Of a DNA stretch of 57,844 nucleotides, positions 50,104 through 57,844 are shown piece by piece. Source of the DNA: Mycolicibacterium sp. 018/SC-01/001. GTDB lineage: Bacteria > Actinomycetota > Actinomycetes > Mycobacteriales > Mycobacteriaceae. Under the pieces are notes generated by a model. The model did not search any database. It worked only from the letters and a program-made list of their open reading frames with translations, and was not told the origin of the DNA. Made by a program: the position numbers and the translations under genes. The first letter of the stretch is position 1. Each line of letters starts with the position of its first letter. The stretch is taken from the NCBI RefSeq assembly GCF_007096635.1, contig NZ_VKAA01000029.1:1-57844 (forward strand), given 5' to 3'.

Positions 50104-51618
50104 ATGGCGTCACACGTTTCGGAGGAGGGCGCGATCCGGAGCCTCATCCCGGCGCGTATCGACCGCCTGCCATGGTCGTCGTTCCACACCCGCATGGTGG
50201 TGGCCCTGGGCGTCGCCTGGATTCTGGACGGCCTGGAGATCACCGTCGCCAGCGCTGTCGCGGACACACTGAGCCAGCCGGAGACGCTCGCGCTGTCGTC
50301 GGCGGCGGTGGGAATGCTCGCGTCGGTGTACCTGGCCGGCGAGGTCGTCGGCGCGCTGTTCTTCGGTCGCCTGTCCGACAAGCTGGGCCGCCGCAACCTG
50401 TTCATGGTGACGCTGGGCGTCTACCTGGTCGGTAGCGCGCTGACGGCGGTCACGCTGGGCAACGGCGCGGGCTGGGTGGCCTTCCTCTACGTCACCCGGT
50501 TCGTCGCCGGCATGGGCATCGGCGGCGAGTACGCGGCGATCAACTCGGCCATCGACGAGCTGATCCCGGCGCGCTACCGGGGCAGGGTAGACATCGCCGT
50601 GAACGGCACCTATTGGGCCGGTGCCGTTCTCGGCACGCTCGGCACGTTCATCTTCCTCAAGTCGATGGACCTGTCGATCGGCTGGAGGCTGGCGTTCCTC
50701 ATCGGTCCGGTCCTCGGCCTCGTCATCCTCGTAGTGCGGCGCCATCTGCCGGAGAGCCCGCGCTGGCAGGTGATGAACGGCCGCGAGGACGCCGCCGAGG
50801 AGTCGATCGGTTATATCGAGCGGGAGGTGGAGGCCACCGGCGCCACGCTCCCGCCCGTCGACGAGAGCAAGGCCATCGATCTGCGGCCGACGGAGAAGAT
50901 CGGCTATCTGGCGTTGACGCGGGTGCTGTTCCGCGAGTACCCGAGCCGTTCAGTCTTGGGGGCGACGCTGATGGTCAGCCAGTCGTTCCTGTACAACGCC
51001 ATCTTCTTCACCTACACCTTGGTGCTGGGGAAGTTCTACGGGGTGCCCTCGGAGTCGACGCCGCTGTATCTGATCGCGTTCGCTGTCGGCAATCTGGCGG
51101 GCCCGCTGACCATCGGACACTTCTTCGACACGATCGGCCGGCGCAAGATGATCGCAGGCACCTACGTGGTCAGCGGAATCCTGTTGGCGCTCAGCGCCGT
51201 ACTGTTCAACCTAGGGGCCCTGAACGCGATCACCCAGACGATCGCCTGGTGCGTGATCTTCTTCTTCGCCTCCGCGGGCGCCAGTTCGGCGTACCTCACG
51301 GTGAGCGAGATCTTCCCGCTGGAGGTGAGGGCCAAGGCCATCGCGGTGTTCTTCGCGATCGCGCAGTGCTTCGGTGCGCTGGGCCCGGTGATCTACGGGG
51401 CATTGATCGGCGACGGATCGGAGCCGTTTCGGCTGTTTCTCGGCTACCTGCTGGGGGCCGCGGTGATGATCGCCGGCGGGTTGGTGGCATGGTTCCTCGC
51501 CGTCGATGCCGAGGGGAAATCGTTGGAGGACATCGCGACTCCGCTGGCCGCAGCGGAAGCGCCGAAGCGGCGGGGCTCCGTACGGGCCGAGGGTGCGCAG
51601 GTCCCGCGCTCGCCGTGA
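50104..51618 (+). CDS. MFS transporter, sugar/aromatic-acid porter-like
   Basis: A 504-residue 12-helix major facilitator. Motif A variants are FFGRLSDKLGRRNLF and GHFFDTIGRRKMIAG, the inter-domain motif LPESPRWQV, and RFVAGMGIGGEYAA marks the sugar/organic-acid porter class. ATG 50104 has a gaggagg site. The 194-base region upstream has no gene; it contains cgcgac/gtcgcg arms only. Substrate unknown. Confidence 0.9.
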   Translation: MASHVSEEGAIRSLIPARIDRLPWSSFHTRMVVALGVAWILDGLEITVASAVADTLSQPETLALSSAAVGMLASVYLAGEVVGALFFGRLSDKLGRRNLFMVTLGVYLVGSALTAVTLGNGAGWVAFLYVTRFVAGMGIGGEYAAINSAIDELIPARYRGRVDIAVNGTYWAGAVLGTLGTFIFLKSMDLSIGWRLAFLIGPVLGLVILVVRRHLPESPRWQVMNGREDAAEESIGYIEREVEATGATLPPVDESKAIDLRPTEKIGYLALTRVLFREYPSRSVLGATLMVSQSFLYNAIFFTYTLVLGKFYGVPSESTPLYLIAFAVGNLAGPLTIGHFFDTIGRRKMIAGTYVVSGILLALSAVLFNLGALNAITQTIAWCVIFFFASAGASSAYLTVSEIFPLEVRAKAIAVFFAIAQCFGALGPVIYGALIGDGSEPFRLFLGYLLGAAVMIAGGLVAWFLAVDAEGKSLEDIATPLAAAEAPKRRGSVRAEGAQVPRSP

Positions 51619-51662
51619 TCGCGTCGGTTTCTCGGCGCCGCGCGGTGGGCATACCTGCCGAC

Positions 51663-51854
51663 ATGGGTGAGAGGTCTCGGCTGGTGTGGCCGATCGCGGC
51701 CGCAGCGGTCTCCGCGGTCGGCGGCGTGATGTGGTCTGCGCGTCGCCGGTCAGCCGGCGGTCGTCACGAGATGCCGGATCTCCCCGGGGCGCACGAGGAC
51801 GGCACGGTTCACGTCACTCCCGAGGGCGAGGTCAGGGTCGACCCGAACGCCTAG
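51663..51854 (+). CDS. 63-residue membrane-anchored small protein
   Basis: ATG 51663 encodes a helix at about residues 8-24 (VWPIAAAAVSAVGGVMW), a basic stop-transfer stretch (SARRRSAGGR) and an acidic tail (HVTPEGEVRVDPNA). It lies 44 bases after the MFS gene, probably in the same transcript, and its 3' end overlaps the convergent excalibur gene by 4 bases. Role unknown. Confidence 0.7.
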   Translation: MGERSRLVWPIAAAAVSAVGGVMWSARRRSAGGRHEMPDLPGAHEDGTVHVTPEGEVRVDPNA

Positions 51855-52096
51855 GATTCGCAACCCGTTCCGTTGCCGTCGCGATCCAGGTCGTAGATGT
51901 CGGTGCCGACGACGGTGACGGGTCCCTGCACGTAGGCGGGACCGTTGCCGCTGCCGCCGGCGCAGTCGACGTCGCTGGCGATCGGCACGCAAGCATCCGA
52001 GTAGTTCGGGTCGCACTCCGCGCCCTGCGCGACAGGAATCGGCGCCCACGTCGTCAGGCCGATGAAGAAGACCAGTCCTGCGGTAACTTTGCTCAC
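51851..52096 (-). CDS. Secreted excalibur-domain protein
   Basis: An 81-residue precursor from GTG 52096. The signal peptide (SKVTAGLVFFIGLTTWAPIP, cut near AQGA) leads to a small domain with four Cys and the excalibur-type motif YDLDRDGNGTGCES (D-x-D-x-D-G-x-x-C-E, with an extra residue). Excalibur domains bind calcium at the surface. CDPNYSDACVPIASDVDC looks like the matching front half of a YHH/SPxx surface module. No upstream link; function unknown. Confidence 0.8.
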   Translation of the reverse strand: MSKVTAGLVFFIGLTTWAPIPVAQGAECDPNYSDACVPIASDVDCAGGSGNGPAYVQGPVTVVGTDIYDLDRDGNGTGCES

Positions 52097-52177
52097 GACG
52101 CGGAACGCTAACTGTCCACACGGGACGATGAGCCCGAAACGCCCGCGCTGTTCGCTTTTCGGATCACCCGGCCCGTG

Positions 52178-52214
52178 CGGCAAGCGGGCCCGGCAACGCC
52201 AAGCTCGCTTGCCG
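52178..52214 (-). terminator. Hairpin after mmpL
   Basis: Perfect 9-base arms cggcaagcg (52178-52186) and cgcttgccg (52206-52214) lie just downstream of the mmpL stop codon at 52217, with a 19-base loop. There is no T-run, so its role as a terminator is likely but not certain. Confidence 0.55.
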
Positions 52215-52216
52215 GC

Positions 52217-55039
52217 TCAGTGGGTGGACACGCGGCGGGCCGGTCGCGGCCGGACGTTCTGCGGCCACCAGAACCACCGGCCCATCAGCGCCGCGATCGA
52301 CGGCGTCATGAACGACCGGATGATCAGCGTGTCGACCAGCAAGCCGAGACCGATCGTGGTTCCGACCTGTGCCATCACCTTCAGATCGCTGATCGCGAAC
52401 GACATCATCGTGAACGCGAACACCAGGCCGGCCGAGGTCACCACGCTGCCGCTGCCCGCGATGGCGCGGATGATCCCGGTGTTCAAGCCTGCGTCGCGTT
52501 CCTCTTTGAACCGTGAGACCAACAGCAGGTTGTAGTCCGATCCCACGGCCAGCAGGATGATCACCGACATCGCCAGCACCAGCCAGTGCAGTTCGAGCCC
52601 GATGATGTGCTGCCACAAGAGCACTGCCAAGCCGAACGAGGCGGCCAGCGACAGCACCACGGTGCCGACGATCACCAGCGCGGCGATGGCCGATCGGGTG
52701 ATGATCAGCATGATGATGAAGATCAGGCAGATCGCCGAGATCGCGGCGATGACGAGGTCGTAGTTCGAGCCGTCCCGCATGTCCTTGTAGGTGGCCGCGG
52801 TTCCGCCCAGGTAGATCTTGGACGTCTCCAGCGGGGTGCCCTTGATCGCCTCGAACGCCGCGTTCTTGATCTGGTCGATGTGCGAAATGCCCTCCGGCGT
52901 CGCCGGATCACCCTGATGGGAGATGATGAAGCGGACGGCCTTGCCGTCGGGTGAGACGAACTGTTTGAGGCCCCGTTTGAAGTCGGGATTGTCGAAGACC
53001 TCGGGCGGCAGGTAGAACGAGTCGTCGATCTTGGACTGGTTGAACGCCCGCCCGATCGCGGCGGGATCCGACTGCTGCCGGTCCTGCAGATCCTGCTGGT
53101 CCTTCTGCGTCGCATAGTTCGTCATGATCTGATCCCGGTTGCGTTCCTGGCTGGCGATCTGAGGCGGGATCAGCGCCAACAGTTTTGGCTGCAACGCATT
53201 GATCTTGTCGAGGCTGATCGTGGTCTCGGCCAGCAGTCCGGAGAGCTGATCGATACCGTCGAGCGCGTCGAAGAGCGAGCGCAGGGCATAGCAGGCGGGA
53301 ATGTCGTAGCAGTGCGGTTCCCAGTAGAAGTAGTTCCGGATGGGGCGGAAGAAGTCGTCGAAGTTGGCGATCTTGTCGCGCAGGTCGTTGGTGACCGCGA
53401 CCGTCTGCTTCAGCACGTCGGTCTGCTCCTGCTGCGCGTTGGCGCTTTGCTTCTGCAGCTCCAATTGCCGGCGCAGGACGTCGATCTGGTTGTTGATGTC
53501 GCTGGCCTGCCGCAGCAGATCGGCTGTGCGCGCTTCGGCATAGGACTGCGTCAGCTTCTGGTTCACTCCCTGCTGGCCGACGATGTACGGGATCGAGGAA
53601 CCTTCGATCGGGGTTCCGAGTGGACGCGTGATCGTCTGCACCCGGGCGATTCCCGGCAGGTGGAAGACATCTTTGGCGACCCGGTCGACGATGAGCATGT
53701 CGGTGGGGTTGCGCAGATCGTGGTCGGCCACCAGCATCAGCACTTCGGGGTTCAGCCGAGCCTGCGGAAAGTGTTTGGCCGCAACCTGATAGCCGATGTT
53801 GGCCTCGACGCTCGTCGGGAGATACTTCTTGTCGTCGTAGCTGGTGGTGTAGGACGGCAGGGCCAGTAGGCCGACCAGCGTCACCGCCAGCGATGCGACC
53901 AGGATCGGTCCGGGCCAGCGCACCACCGCGGTCCCGATGCGGCGCCATCCTCGCGTGCGCGCGCTGCGCTTGGGCTCGAGCAGACCGAACCGGGTGGCGA
54001 CGGTGATCAGTGCCGGCGCCAGCGTCAGCGCCGCCACCGTGACGACGAACATGCCGATCGCCAGCGGGATGCCGAGTGTCTGGAAGTACGGCAGTCGGGT
54101 GAAGTGCAGACACAGCGTCGCCCCGGCGATCGTCAGCCCCGACCCCAGGATCACGTGCGCTGTGCCGTGGTACATCACGTAGAACGCGCTCTCCCGGTCG
54201 TCGCCGGCGGCACGCGCCTCGTGATAGCGCCCGACCAGGAAGATGGCGTAGTCCGTGGCGGCGGCAATGGCCAGCAGCGTCAACAGGTTCACCGCGAACG
54301 TCGACAGCTCGATGATGTGGTGATAGCCCAGGAAGGCCACCACACCACGCGCCACAGCGAGTTCGAGCACGACCGTCACCAGGACCGTCAGCACGGTCAC
54401 GATGGACCGGTAGACCAGCAGCAGCATCGTGATGATGACGACGAAGGTCAGTGCCGTCACCAGTTGCAGGCTCTCGTCACCCGCGTGTTGCTGGTCGGAG
54501 AGAAGCGGTCCCGCGCCCGTGACGTACACCCGCAGTCCCGGTGGCGGCGGATGGGCGGCGACGATGTTGCGCACCGCATCGACGGATTCGTTGGCCAGCG
54601 ACTCACCCTGATTACCGGCGAGGTAGAGCTGGACGTACGACGACAGATTGTCGGCGGACTGCGAGCCGGACGATGTGAGCGGATCCCCCCACAGGTCCTG
54701 GATGTGCTGGATGTGCACCGTGTCCTGGCGCAGAGCCGCGACCAGCCCGTCGTAGTACTTGTGCGCCTCGGCACCGAGCGGTGTGTCGCTCTCCAGCACG
54801 ATCATCGCCGAGCTGTTGGAGGTGTACTCGCCGAACAGTTTTCCGACGAGCTGCGTGGCCTGCAGCGACGGCGCATCGTTAGGTGTCAGAGAGGTGGTGT
54901 TGGCCGCACCCACCGCTTCGAGCTGGGGGACGACGACGTTGAGCAGGGCTGTCAGAGCGAGCCAGCCCAACAGGACGGGAACGCAGAACAGCCGGAGGAA
55001 CCGGGGGATCCGGGCGTGGCCGGTGTGCTGCCCGCTCAC
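52217..55039 (-). CDS. MmpL-family RND transporter
   Basis: A 940-residue protein with the MmpL plan: TM1 at about 15-37, a periplasmic domain to about 190, five helices 190-340, TM7 near 375, a second periplasmic loop with a long Gln-rich coiled coil (400-720) and YWEPHCYDIPACYALRSLFD, then helices 7-12. The proton-relay motif is in AAATDYAIFLVGRYHEAR and AVGSDYNLLLVSRFKEER. With its adjacent MmpS this is the MmpL4/5 class that exports siderophores, glycopeptidolipids or drugs. The ATG overlaps the mmpS stop by 4 bases. Confidence 0.92.
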   Translation of the reverse strand: MSGQHTGHARIPRFLRLFCVPVLLGWLALTALLNVVVPQLEAVGAANTTSLTPNDAPSLQATQLVGKLFGEYTSNSSAMIVLESDTPLGAEAHKYYDGLVAALRQDTVHIQHIQDLWGDPLTSSGSQSADNLSSYVQLYLAGNQGESLANESVDAVRNIVAAHPPPPGLRVYVTGAGPLLSDQQHAGDESLQLVTALTFVVIITMLLLVYRSIVTVLTVLVTVVLELAVARGVVAFLGYHHIIELSTFAVNLLTLLAIAAATDYAIFLVGRYHEARAAGDDRESAFYVMYHGTAHVILGSGLTIAGATLCLHFTRLPYFQTLGIPLAIGMFVVTVAALTLAPALITVATRFGLLEPKRSARTRGWRRIGTAVVRWPGPILVASLAVTLVGLLALPSYTTSYDDKKYLPTSVEANIGYQVAAKHFPQARLNPEVLMLVADHDLRNPTDMLIVDRVAKDVFHLPGIARVQTITRPLGTPIEGSSIPYIVGQQGVNQKLTQSYAEARTADLLRQASDINNQIDVLRRQLELQKQSANAQQEQTDVLKQTVAVTNDLRDKIANFDDFFRPIRNYFYWEPHCYDIPACYALRSLFDALDGIDQLSGLLAETTISLDKINALQPKLLALIPPQIASQERNRDQIMTNYATQKDQQDLQDRQQSDPAAIGRAFNQSKIDDSFYLPPEVFDNPDFKRGLKQFVSPDGKAVRFIISHQGDPATPEGISHIDQIKNAAFEAIKGTPLETSKIYLGGTAATYKDMRDGSNYDLVIAAISAICLIFIIMLIITRSAIAALVIVGTVVLSLAASFGLAVLLWQHIIGLELHWLVLAMSVIILLAVGSDYNLLLVSRFKEERDAGLNTGIIRAIAGSGSVVTSAGLVFAFTMMSFAISDLKVMAQVGTTIGLGLLVDTLIIRSFMTPSIAALMGRWFWWPQNVRPRPARRVSTH

Positions 55040-55470
55040 AGGGACTTCACCAGGCAGGAGGTCTGGGCGTTGACGCCGTCGTAGGTCTGCTGGTCGCGGA
55101 TCTCGTTGTCCACGAGGATCTTACAGCTGATGTTGGCGCCGTCGCCCTGCGCGATGATCGTCGCGGCTGCTGACGGTTTGGTCGTCTCCAACGTGAGCGA
55201 CCACGGCAGCGGCGCATCGTCGACGCGGTGCGGGTTGGCGTCCAGGTCCAGGTAATTGATCGTTGCGACCGCACCTGAGTCGCCGGTGACCTCGTAGGTG
55301 ACGACTTTCGGGTTGAACGGCTCGGCGTCCTGGGCCAGACCCGCACCGGGACGGGTGGTTTCGTTGTCCGACCCGAAGAACCCGTGCATGCGGTACACGA
55401 CGGTGGCAGCGATCGCGACCACCGCGACGATGACGAGCGGAATCCACGCCCGCTTGAGGATCCCGACCAT
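55036..55470 (-). CDS. MmpS accessory protein
   Basis: A 144-residue protein: a short basic start (MVGILKRAW), one helix (9-27), then an extracytoplasmic beta-sandwich with VTYEVTGDSGAVATINYLDL and NISCKILVDNEIRDQQTYDG, ending AQTSCLVKSL with two Cys probably paired. This is the MmpS family, partner of MmpL. ATG 55470 chosen; the longer frame (55575) runs across the palindromes in the promoter region. Confidence 0.9.
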   Translation of the reverse strand: MVGILKRAWIPLVIVAVVAIAATVVYRMHGFFGSDNETTRPGAGLAQDAEPFNPKVVTYEVTGDSGAVATINYLDLDANPHRVDDAPLPWSLTLETTKPSAAATIIAQGDGANISCKILVDNEIRDQQTYDGVNAQTSCLVKSL

Positions 55471-55491
55471 GACACCCCTTATGCGCCGAGC

Positions 55492-55574
55492 GACACCGTC
55501 GGTGTCAGCCAGGTAAACATAGACGGACTCCATAATTTGAGCAAGCCGATCGGCTAGCTCTAGTTGGACGTCCA
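55492..55574. promoter_or_regulatory. Three palindromes in the mmpS / TetR divergent promoter
   Basis: Within the 184-base gap there are gacacc-gtc-ggtgtc (55492-55506), the perfect 12-mer agccgatcggct (55544-55555) and the perfect 10-mer tggacgtcca (55565-55574). A degenerate copy of the last (cggactcca) lies at 55524-55532. Any could be the operator of the TetR protein encoded at 55655. Confidence 0.55.
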
Positions 55575-55654
55575 TTCAGCAGTTCTGCGTGGCCCACGGG
55601 TAGCGCGGCGTTATCGTTGAGCGCGTACCGCGGCACGGAGGGGAAGGCGAACGT

Positions 55655-56236
55655 ATGGCGCGACCGACGGCTCCGCGCGGCTTGGCCCGTCAGCGGGTGC
55701 TCGACGCCGCACTCGCGCTGTTCGCCGAGCACGGTGTCCACGGGACGTCGCTGCAGATGATCGCCGACCGCATCGGGGTGAGCAAGGCGGCGGTCTACTA
55801 CCAATTCCGCACGAAGGAAGAGATCGCGCTGGAGGTGTTGCGGCCCTCGATCGAGGACATGGCGCGAGTCATCCGCATCGCCGAAGTCCTTCCGGACATG
55901 CAGCGTCGCCGCGAGGTGTTGGTCATCGGCCTCATCGAGATGGTGGTCAGGTACCGCCAACTGTCGGTTCTTTTCTACGGCGATCCCGGCATCGACCAAT
56001 TGGTGCGCGACGAACCAGAATTCAGCGTCGTGACGGGCCGGCTGCAGGAATTGCTCGAAGGTCCGCACCCGTGCGTTGCGGATCGGATCGCACTGCGGGT
56101 GTTCCTCTCCGGCGTCTGCAGGGTCGCCGCCGACCCCGATATGGGCGACATCGACGACGCCGAGTTGCAGCACACGCTCGTGGAACTGTCAGCTCGCCTG
56201 CTCTCGTCGACGCCCATCGCTGTCCCGGTGTCCTGA
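55655..56236 (+). CDS. TetR-family regulator
   Basis: A 193-residue regulator. The helix-turn-helix region QRVLDAALALFAEHGVHGTS, then LQMIADRIGVSKAAVYYQFR, and KEEIALEVL is classical for TetR. The C-terminal domain (65-193) is short and Leu-rich, of unknown ligand. ATG 55655 lies 14 bases after a ggagggg site. Its divergent position suggests control of the MmpS-MmpL exporter, possibly induced by a hydrophobic compound. Confidence 0.92.
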   Translation: MARPTAPRGLARQRVLDAALALFAEHGVHGTSLQMIADRIGVSKAAVYYQFRTKEEIALEVLRPSIEDMARVIRIAEVLPDMQRRREVLVIGLIEMVVRYRQLSVLFYGDPGIDQLVRDEPEFSVVTGRLQELLEGPHPCVADRIALRVFLSGVCRVAADPDMGDIDDAELQHTLVELSARLLSSTPIAVPVS

Positions 56237-56311
56237 CATCTCGGTCGAGGCGTAACGACGGCGTGACGCCGTTTTACCAGCTCAACACACGCGATGGCGA
56301 TACTCGATGCC

Positions 56312-57199
56312 ATGCCGGAACTGAACCACGTCCCTGCCTCCACGACGCCCGAGGAGATCTCCGATCTCCTGCGTCGCGACGGCTACGTGATCGTCGACGA
56401 CCTCGCGCCCACCGAGTTGATGGACGACATCGACCACGAACTCGCGCCGTATCTCGAGGCCACCCCGCTGGGCTACAACGCGATGATCGGGAGGCGGACG
56501 CGTCGCACCGGTGCACTGGTCGCGCGCTCGCCCGCGTGCCGCACGCTGATCCAGAACCCCACGATGATGGGCGTCTGCGGCGACTTCCTCGGGCATGCGT
56601 CGGCGTTTCAGCTGATGCTCACGCAGGTGATCTCGATCGAACCGGGCGAATCGGCGCAGGCGTTGCACCGCGACCAGAACGCGTTCGACTTCTACCCCTT
56701 CCCCGACGACTACCACGTGCAGTGCAACACGCTGTGGGCGCTGTCGGACTACACCGCCGAAATGGGCGCCACCCGAATCGTTCCCGGTAGCCAGATCGGT
56801 GACAAGAAACCGACCGACTACGGCGACGACGAGTGTCTGCAGGCCGAGATGTCGCGCGGTTCCGTGCTGATCTACACCGGCAAGATCGTGCACAGCGGTG
56901 CCGCCAACCGTTCCGATCGCGTTCGGCGTGCGATCAATGTCAACTACTGCGTGGGCTGGGTGCGCCAGGAGGAGAACCAATTCCTTTCCGTGCCCATCGA
57001 TGTCGCGCGAACCCTCGACGACGATCTGCTGAAGCTCATCGGCTACCAGGAAGGCGCGTGGGCGATGGGGTACTTCCGGGACTTCGAGGATCCGCTGCGG
57101 GCCATCCGCGGCGACGCCATCGACTACGGCTTCGACGGCAGCCGCCTCACCGGCGCGGCGAACGCGGCGTTCACCGACTCACTCACCCACAGCGAGTGA
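56312..57199 (+). CDS. Phytanoyl-CoA dioxygenase (PhyH) family protein
   Basis: A 295-residue Fe(II)/2-oxoglutarate oxygenase. Iron ligands are His119 and Asp121 in QALHRDQNAFDF and His194 in GKIVHSGAANRS; the Arg in VRRAINVNYCVG can hold 2-oxoglutarate. The family hydroxylates acyl chains or small metabolites. ATG 56312 (MPELNH) chosen over ATG 56294; neither has a clear ribosome site. Its 3' end overlaps the HNH gene by 21 bases in convergent orientation. Substrate unknown. Confidence 0.88.
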   Translation: MPELNHVPASTTPEEISDLLRRDGYVIVDDLAPTELMDDIDHELAPYLEATPLGYNAMIGRRTRRTGALVARSPACRTLIQNPTMMGVCGDFLGHASAFQLMLTQVISIEPGESAQALHRDQNAFDFYPFPDDYHVQCNTLWALSDYTAEMGATRIVPGSQIGDKKPTDYGDDECLQAEMSRGSVLIYTGKIVHSGAANRSDRVRRAINVNYCVGWVRQEENQFLSVPIDVARTLDDDLLKLIGYQEGAWAMGYFRDFEDPLRAIRGDAIDYGFDGSRLTGAANAAFTDSLTHSE

Positions 57200-57844
57200 C
57201 GGACTCGCGGCCTCGTTCGTCGAGGGCGGGCGGGGTTCGTAGGGTTGGTACCACCACCACTGGGCGCGTTCGCCGGTCGGGCCGGGGCACGGTGCGACGT
57301 CGGGGAGCGGCTGGGTTGGTGTGCGGGCCAGCGACGCTGAGGTCAGAGCTCGGCCGGCGGCGTCGGTGACGACGAGTTGATCGGCGGGCCCAGTCAGCGT
57401 GATGAGCCCGCGGTGATGGGCGCGGTGGTGATACGGACACAGCAGGGCGAGGTTCCACAGTTCGGTGGGGCCGCTGTCCTCCCAGTGCACCAGGTGGTGG
57501 GCGTGCAATGCGCGGGTGGCCCCGCAGCCGGGGACCACGCAGGTGTGGTCTCGGTGCTCCAGCGCGCGGCGTAGCCGCCGGTTGACCGTGCGGGTGGATC
57601 GGCCCGCGCCGATCACCCGGCCGTCGCGGTGAAACCACGCCTCGCAGGTGGCGTCGCAGGTCAGGTAGCGGCGGTCGGCGTCGGTGAGCACGGGGCCCAG
57701 GTGCAGGGCGGCGACCTTGTCGGCTACGTCGACGTGGACGACAACGGTGGTGCGTTGCCCGTGCGGCCGCGCGGCGGCCTCGGCGTCCCAGCTCGCGTCG
57801 ACCAGCCGCAGGAACGCCGCCGCGGTGGTCGGCATCGGGGCCCG
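57179..57844 (-). CDS. 3' part of a DUF222/HNH endonuclease-domain (13E12-type) gene
   Basis: The frame is open to the window edge, so the N-terminal DUF222 portion is outside. The visible 221 codons include MPTTAAAFLRLVDASWDAEA, the DUF222 end, and an HNH motif: CVVPGCGATRALHAHHLVHW, then NLALLCPYHHRAHH with the paired Cys-x4-Cys and His residues. 13E12-type proteins are multi-copy in mycobacteria and often linked with recombination or repeats. The tail (57179-57300) is Pro-rich and variable. Confidence 0.88.
   Translation of the reverse strand, partial: RAPMPTTAAAFLRLVDASWDAEAAARPHGQRTTVVVHVDVADKVAALHLGPVLTDADRRYLTCDATCEAWFHRDGRVIGAGRSTRTVNRRLRRALEHRDHTCVVPGCGATRALHAHHLVHWEDSGPTELWNLALLCPYHHRAHHRGLITLTGPADQLVVTDAAGRALTSASLARTPTQPLPDVAPCPGPTGERAQWWWYQPYEPRPPSTNEAASPSLAVGE

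Noticed and set aside
57179..57844. HNH gene as evidence for a homing endonuclease or mobile element
   Set aside because: DUF222/HNH (13E12) genes are ordinary multi-copy mycobacterial genes; no repeats, integrase or intron boundaries are visible.

Overview
The window is high-GC actinobacterial DNA from a mycobacterium, most likely a fast-growing Mycolicibacterium. The evidence is the mycothiol amidase Mca, an MmpS/MmpL pair, LpqV, a proline-rich antigen (Pra) homologue, a Z-farnesyl diphosphate synthase, and a gene order that from about 33 kb back to 2 kb follows the M. tuberculosis Rv1057-Rv1086 block as I remember it. Orthologue names are recalled from family knowledge, not searched.

Left part (1-33 kb, conserved backbone). 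A leftward set holds a partial gene at the edge, a small membrane protein, a polytopic membrane protein and the Z-prenyl synthase. The divergent hemolysin III gene follows. Next come a ketosteroid isomerase with its catalytic residues intact, a thioredoxin-fold YyaL protein, a one-helix protein and Mca. Then come a DUF4307-type protein, greA, a GPP34 protein, metB, pra, cbs, lipU, an SGNH hydrolase, thiolase fadA, a Bax-inhibitor protein, HIBYL-CoA hydrolase and enoyl-CoA hydratase (ATGA overlap), and a membrane alpha/beta-hydrolase. After these lie a cysteine dioxygenase-rhodanese pair, LpqV, a VOC protein, two tail-to-tail patatins, a class II amidotransferase, and a reductase-like protein divergent from a lipid-transfer-type thiolase with a perfect KstR box between them. 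A C4-dicarboxylate transporter divergent from its CitA/DcuS-type two-component system, and a beta-propeller protein, close this part. Sulfur chemistry recurs (mca, metB, cbs, cysteine dioxygenase, rhodanese), as does acyl-CoA/steroid chemistry (isomerase, fadA, echA genes, KstR-box genes).

Middle part (33-37 kb) is the most unusual. Two STAS proteins, a CsbD-like stress protein, a GAF-PP2C phosphatase and an overlapping B12-binding protein lie together. The B12 protein carries the W-x9-EH signature of adenosylcobalamin photoreceptors but has no recognisable DNA-binding domain. I read this as a possible cobalamin- and perhaps light-gated input to a partner-switching stress pathway.

Right part (37-57.8 kb, more accessory). 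It contains two small secreted proteins, a Cys-rich mini-protein, a GDT1-type manganese transporter preceded by a yybP-ykoY riboswitch, a GNAT enzyme, a 47-residue acidic protein, a ClC channel and a Ddn-like F420 enzyme. A GlnQ ATPase follows with a fused binding-protein/permease. A four-gene operon with 4-base overlaps is divergent from a LysR gene. Then come a MOSC protein with a renalase-like oxidase, an MFS transporter, small envelope or secreted proteins, an MmpL-MmpS operon with a divergent TetR gene and several palindromes, a PhyH dioxygenase, and the 3' part of a DUF222/HNH (13E12-type) gene.

I saw no tRNA, rRNA, CRISPR array, transposase or prophage gene. Long antisense open frames are common at this GC content and were left out.
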